From Calothrix sp. NIES-2100 (GTDB taxonomy: Bacteria > Cyanobacteriota > Cyanobacteriia > Cyanobacteriales > Nostocaceae), in NCBI RefSeq assembly GCF_002368195.1, contig NZ_AP018178.1, positions 3,120,791-3,184,790 on the forward strand: DNA of 64,000 nt, read 5' to 3'. The translations under genes and the position numbers were made by a program. The notes beneath the pieces were generated by a model, which was not told the DNA's origin, searched no databases, and saw only the letters and a list, made by a program, of their open reading frames with translations. Below, one piece after another: positions 47,301 through 53,300 of the stretch. Numbering within the stretch: the stretch's first letter is position 1; every line of letters begins with the position of its first letter.

Positions 47301-50300
47301 GAGGTAATTGAGTAGCTATTAGCGACAACATTACTAGCAGGGTATTCGTATTGAATCCAAGCTGATGAACCAAAAACTAGCCATTTGGTGCTGTTATTGC
47401 CATCAAATGCTTTGCTTTTATCTTCACCAGTTGGGGAATTTGTACTAGAGACAGAAATAGTCCCGTCAGTGGTGTTAATGGGGTTAGTGACAGTTTTATA
47501 GCTGGTGGTGCGAGTGGTAGTGCGATCGTAAATGAAGATATCTTTTTTGCCGTTATTATCACCTGCTACCAGGTTATCAGCATCAGATTCAAAGATAATG
47601 TAGCGACCATCAGCAGTAATTACAGGATTATTGCTATTACCAGTTGTTTGTTGATTACTATTGCTGAGGTTTATCCGTTGGGTTTCATTGGTAGTGCGAT
47701 CGCGGATGAAAATATCTCGCTTACCATTAGTATCATCAGATACTAAATTACTAGCATCGGATTCAAAGACAACATAGCGTCCATCAGCATTGATTGCGGG
47801 GGTATAACTATCAGCGTTTGCCTGTGTACCATTATTGCTGAGGTTCAGCCGTTGGGTTGCTTGAGTAGTGCGATCGTAGATAAATATATCTGTCTTGCTA
47901 TTAGTATCACCCGACACTAAATTGCTAGCCGCAGAAGTGAAAACTACGTAGCGGCCATCAGCACTGATCGCAGGCTGAAAACTATAATTATTCCCTTGAG
48001 TAGCATCACTACTGACGCTAATGCGTTCAGTTTCTTTGGTATTGCGATCGTAGATGAAAACGTCTGAGTTAGAGTTACTATCATTTTCTACTAAGTTGTT
48101 GGCAAAAGAAGAGAAAATAACATAACGTCCATCAGCGCTAATTGCTGGAGAATCAAAGATGCTGGTATAGTTGTTTGCCTGTGTACCATCTGCGGCAATA
48201 CTTACCCGATCAACTAATCTATCGCTGATACCAAAACCTAGTTTAGAGTCTGCGGTGTCATTGTAGTTAGGGTCAAGACTTTGAACCTGATGTCCTAGTG
48301 TATAAGCAACTGCCCCATCTTGAACGCGATCGTCTTGGGGAATAATTGAAAAGGATTGAGGTTTATTCCAGTTGTCTGGGGTGAAGATTAAATCAACAAC
48401 TTGATTAGCAGAGGTATCTCCAGTTTTCTGGAGTAATCCTTCCCTGACATTTTGACTAAAGACGCTGACTTTAACTTGATCTGTCGGCTTACTAGTGAGT
48501 TCAAGGCTGAAATTAACAGGAGTATTACTATTTTCTTGTGTTTGGTATTTCAGACTTTGGACAGGTTGTCCTTGAGCATTTTTTAGTAGTAATCCAGCTT
48601 TGTCGTTATCTTGAATGGAGAGAGTTTGACGATAATTTTCTGGTTGATTTTTATTAACCCGATAGCTAGCATCTTCAGCTAGTTTTAGGTTAATAGTTTC
48701 ATTACCTTCTTGAATTTGATCGTCAATAGCTTGAACTGTAATTTCCCCTGTAGTTTGTCCTTCAGGAATAACTATGGCTTGGTATTGTTTTTGATATTGC
48801 AGCGTACCATCAGCCCGACCAATAACTGCATCTAAGTCCTTATCTTGGTCTAAATCTATAAATAAGGGCGCACTATTACCCCCTGTATTCCAGGTATTAG
48901 TAAGAGTATTATTATCAAGGCTAAACTGAGGGGTTTTTGCTGTACCAATGTTGCGGTATAAGGAAACTTTACCATCTTTACCACCAACAAATAAATCTAA
49001 ATCACCATCGCCATCAACATCTACGAAATTCGGTTTACTATCATCACCAACATCAATACCCTTAAAGGGATTATTTGCGTCTGCTTGGGGAATGAGGATT
49101 GGTTGTATGCTTGTACCTGTATTTTTTGTACCTGTATTTAGGTAATATTTAATTGTGCCATCGCCTGCACCGACAATTGCATCTAAATCACCATCTCGAT
49201 CAATATCTGCGAAAGTAGGCGCACTATTAGTTAATGTTGGTTGTCCAATTATTTCTAGCTTTTGCAGTGGTGCAAATTTAATTCCTTTACTATCGCTAAT
49301 ATTTTCTGAATAAGAGAGATTACCTGTGGAACTACCAATAACTAGATCTAAATCTCCATCTTGATCTATATCTGCAAAAGTTGGTGTACTATTACCATCA
49401 ACCTTAATGGCTGTGAAGGGATTACTACTACCTGTTTCTGCACTAAAGAAGGGAGTTGCTATACTACCAATGTTGCGATAAAACTGGACAACACCATTAC
49501 CATTACCAACAACTAAATCTAAATCTCCATCTTTATCGAGATCCGCAAAATTAGGATTACTGAATTTACCAACATTAATACTATTAAAAGGATTTTTCGC
49601 TTCGGTTTGGGGCTGGAAGTAGTTAGTATTAACAGTGAAATCTTGTTTCCAAGTAGCACTACTACCATCAAAGGAAAAGAATACTGGTAATCCTCCTTGG
49701 GGTGCAGGTCGGTCTAAAATTACTTTTACTGTGGTAAATCCAGTGCTATTTTCTGCAAAGGTAGTATTAGTTCCCTGGAGTGTTACCAACGGTAGAGATG
49801 GATCGGGACGTTCTAAGGTGACAAGTTTATCAATGCTATTGTCGATATCCTCATTGGTAACGGTAATGGGAATACCTAACCCATTGTAATTAGAGTCATT
49901 ACTGCTACTTTTTGCTTGAATATCGTAAGTAATATCACCATCAATCAGATTATCAGCTTTACCCGTAACTGTCACTAATTGGTATTGATCCCAGTTATCA
50001 GGAGTAAAGGTAACTCTAGAGGTGCTGAGGCTACTTTCTTTGCTATTTAGTCCAGTAAAATCTACAGTAACACTGCTATTTGGTTTGGTTTTTAGGCGAA
50101 TAGCAAATGTTTCACTCTCGCCACTTTCTTTAGTTTGCAATGGACGGAAGCTAGAAGCAATTATCGCTGTAGGTTTACCCTGTGCATCTAAGTTAGTGCC
50201 ATCAAAGCTGACATTGGCTAATTTAAAACCAACAATATTACTATCAATTAAAGTGATGGTTTTACTGTTAGCATTTGCATCAACATTGTAGCTGTTTCCA

Positions 50301-53300
50301 GAATTTAAGGTAATGGTAATTGCTTCTGGTGATTCTTTGATATCGTCAGCAATCGGCACAACAGGTAAAGCAACTGAAATTTCACCCTTGGGAATTGTGA
50401 CAGAATAAGTATTGTTAGCACCTGTTTGAAATGTACCGGAGTAATCAATATCTTTAGTTGCGGTACCATTAATGCTATAGCTAATTGTTAAATCTTGAGC
50501 AACTACATGGTCTAGTTGAACAACAAATTGAGCCGCTTCTAAACTATTTTCTTGAATGCGTGGGTCTTTATTGTTTAAGGTCGGATCACCTACAGCAAAA
50601 ATACTAACTTTGGGTGTACCTAAATTTTGTGCTGCTACACCTTCTTTTACTATTGTTTGTAGAGGTGGCGTAATTGTAACAGGAAGACTGAGATTGAGGT
50701 TTTGATAGTTAGCATCACTACTAGTAAGTTGAGCTTGTAAATTAAAATCAGCAGTGACTCCTTCAATATTTACAGTTTGCAATTTATCCCAATTAGTCGC
50801 ATTAAAAGTGATACTATTACCAGGTTTTAACGCCACACTAACAGGAGTCACATCTACAGCTAATTTATACTTACCGTTATTATATGTTGTACCTGATGCA
50901 CCGTAATACTCACTATAAACAACTTGAATATAGTAAGTATCAGCTTTGCTGACAGTATATTCTAGTAAAGAATCCCAATCATCTCCGGGGTTATCATCAT
51001 TTTTAGCAACTATTTCACCCTGAGAGTTTAAGAGATTTATTTGGGAATCTAGTGTTGATAACTGGGGTTTTCTTGCATCAGTATCAATTTTAAGTTTATC
51101 GCCTGCTTTGAGGTCAATCTTAAAAGTATCAATGTCTTTGTTACTGCTGATTGCACCCTCAAATCTGAAAGAACTGGTGGTAATAGCAATAGCATTAACC
51201 AGTTGGTCATTATTATCTGTTCCTTCAGTTTTTGTAGTTGTACCTGTAGGTAAAGAAGCAGATGTTGTTGGTGCAGGGGGATTAAATTTAACAGTAACAT
51301 CATTTAAAGGTTGGCTACCTAATTTGAGTTTAAAGGTAGCTTTACCGTCTGTAACTGCTAAGGGATTTTTATCACTAATTAACTGACCAGTTTGGTCGAT
51401 AATTAATACTTGTGGTGAATATAGTCCGCTATCTTCAATTTTTAATGTAGTATTAATAGAATTGACAATCGTACCATTTTGTTTGAGGAAGTAATTGGAG
51501 ATTGTCTTATTACCTGTCGTATCTAAATCAAAGTGATAGGGTTGAATCTTAATATCTAAGTTTTCAAGATTTTCTTTAATTGCATCTGGTAAGGCCATAA
51601 AGTAGATGCGGATTTTGGAAGCATCAACAACGCTGTTACCGGCAATCTTTAAGTCTTCACTGTTAGGGACTATAATCCCTTTTGTTTGGGTACTGGCTTG
51701 GAAAGAAACTTTACGATATTGCGAACTGAGATAATCTACCCCTTCAATAACGGTATCACCAGCCGTAATGGTATACTTAACCCACAATCCCAAAGGACTG
51801 AGAACGGGTTTATCAGCTTTTAATTCTATATAACCAATTGTTCCTGAATCTTCGCCATCAGGTAAGAATGTATCGTATTCTTTGGCGTTTTTGACGGTTA
51901 CTAATTCGAGGGTTGGTTCATTATCATTAATATTAATGGTGGCAGATTTTTTACTGCTATCAACTTCATAGTAGAGTTTGTCATTACCAGAGGTTTGTTG
52001 AACTAATTCGACTTTTACAGATTCAGTATTTTCGGCTACTTCGTCATTAATCGGTTCAACGCCGATAATAATTGCTTTGTCACCAAGTCCTGTGTTAGCG
52101 GTAACTGTAAATTGATCGGCTGGTATATATTCTTTTTTACTACCATCTTTGTAGCGCCAATAAAAGAGATAGTCAGCACCTTTAGCTGTGTCGATATAAT
52201 CGCCGCGAATAATTTGACTACCTGTAGTTTTTAGGTATTTATTCGGGTCTGATGCGTCTTTCTTTGTGACAGCATCGACGTTTAGTTTTAATACAAAATC
52301 TTCGGTTCGTTGGCGGTCAAAAGTTAGCTCAAATTCGGCATTATCTCCGATATTCTCTGAACCATCTTTGAGTTTAGTAATCCCTATTTTTGGTTCATCA
52401 TCAATGAGGTTAAAACTAATTATCCGCTGAGAAGAATTAATTGTATATCCATCACTAGAGCTAGGATAATTTAAGGAAACTGTAAAACTTTCATCTCCTT
52501 CTCTAATTGCATCGTTAATGATAGGAATTGTAATGGTAATTTTAGTGCCATCACCGGGATTTATTGTACGACTAGTGGAGAAGGTATAGTCATTACCTAT
52601 TGTCGCACTACCACTAACGCTAAAATTAACTGTAAACGGTTGAGAAGCAGCGCAATCTAAAATTAGGTTAAATTGAGCATTTTGGATGTTTTCTGAACCA
52701 TCTTTGATTTTTTCGATGCTAATTACGGGTTCATTATCGTTGATAGTTACGGTAGCAGAACTGGTATTAATCGAGTAAGCATTAGAAGGGTCAGATAATA
52801 AGGTTACTCTTACTTTCTCTCCAAATTCTCCCGTGCGTAAGTCGTCAGTAATAGGGATATTTATTGTTGCGCTATTCCCAGATAGTATGACGTATTTGGC
52901 TACATACTGATATTGAGGAATATTATTAATATCATTACTATCCGCTCCAGATATAGGCTCAACCTTGTAAAAAACTTTTACTTCTCCTGAAACAGCACGA
53001 TCAGATGTAATAGTAAATCTCGCGGTTTCGCCTTCTGTTGGTGTTGATGTAGAAGTTGTAATAGAAACTTGATATGGGTTGGGAAAATATTCTATTAAAT
53101 AATAGTTGCTTCCACGCAGTTCAACTAGCTTCCCATTCCATAAATATCCACCAAAAAACCTATATACTTGATTGCTCTCTTGCTGATTTAATTGTCTTTC
53201 TACGGCTTTGTAAGATGGAACATCATTAGGGATAATAAAATTTGAAGTAGGAATAACTTGCTTAGAAAAACCAGGGCCACTCCAGCTAAGAATGGCTTTC

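Noticed and set aside
29561..51386. Many open frames of 60-140 codons on the plus strand opposite the giant gene
   Set aside because: They are antisense shadows of the repetitive coding sequence; none has a recognisable domain or ribosome-binding site.
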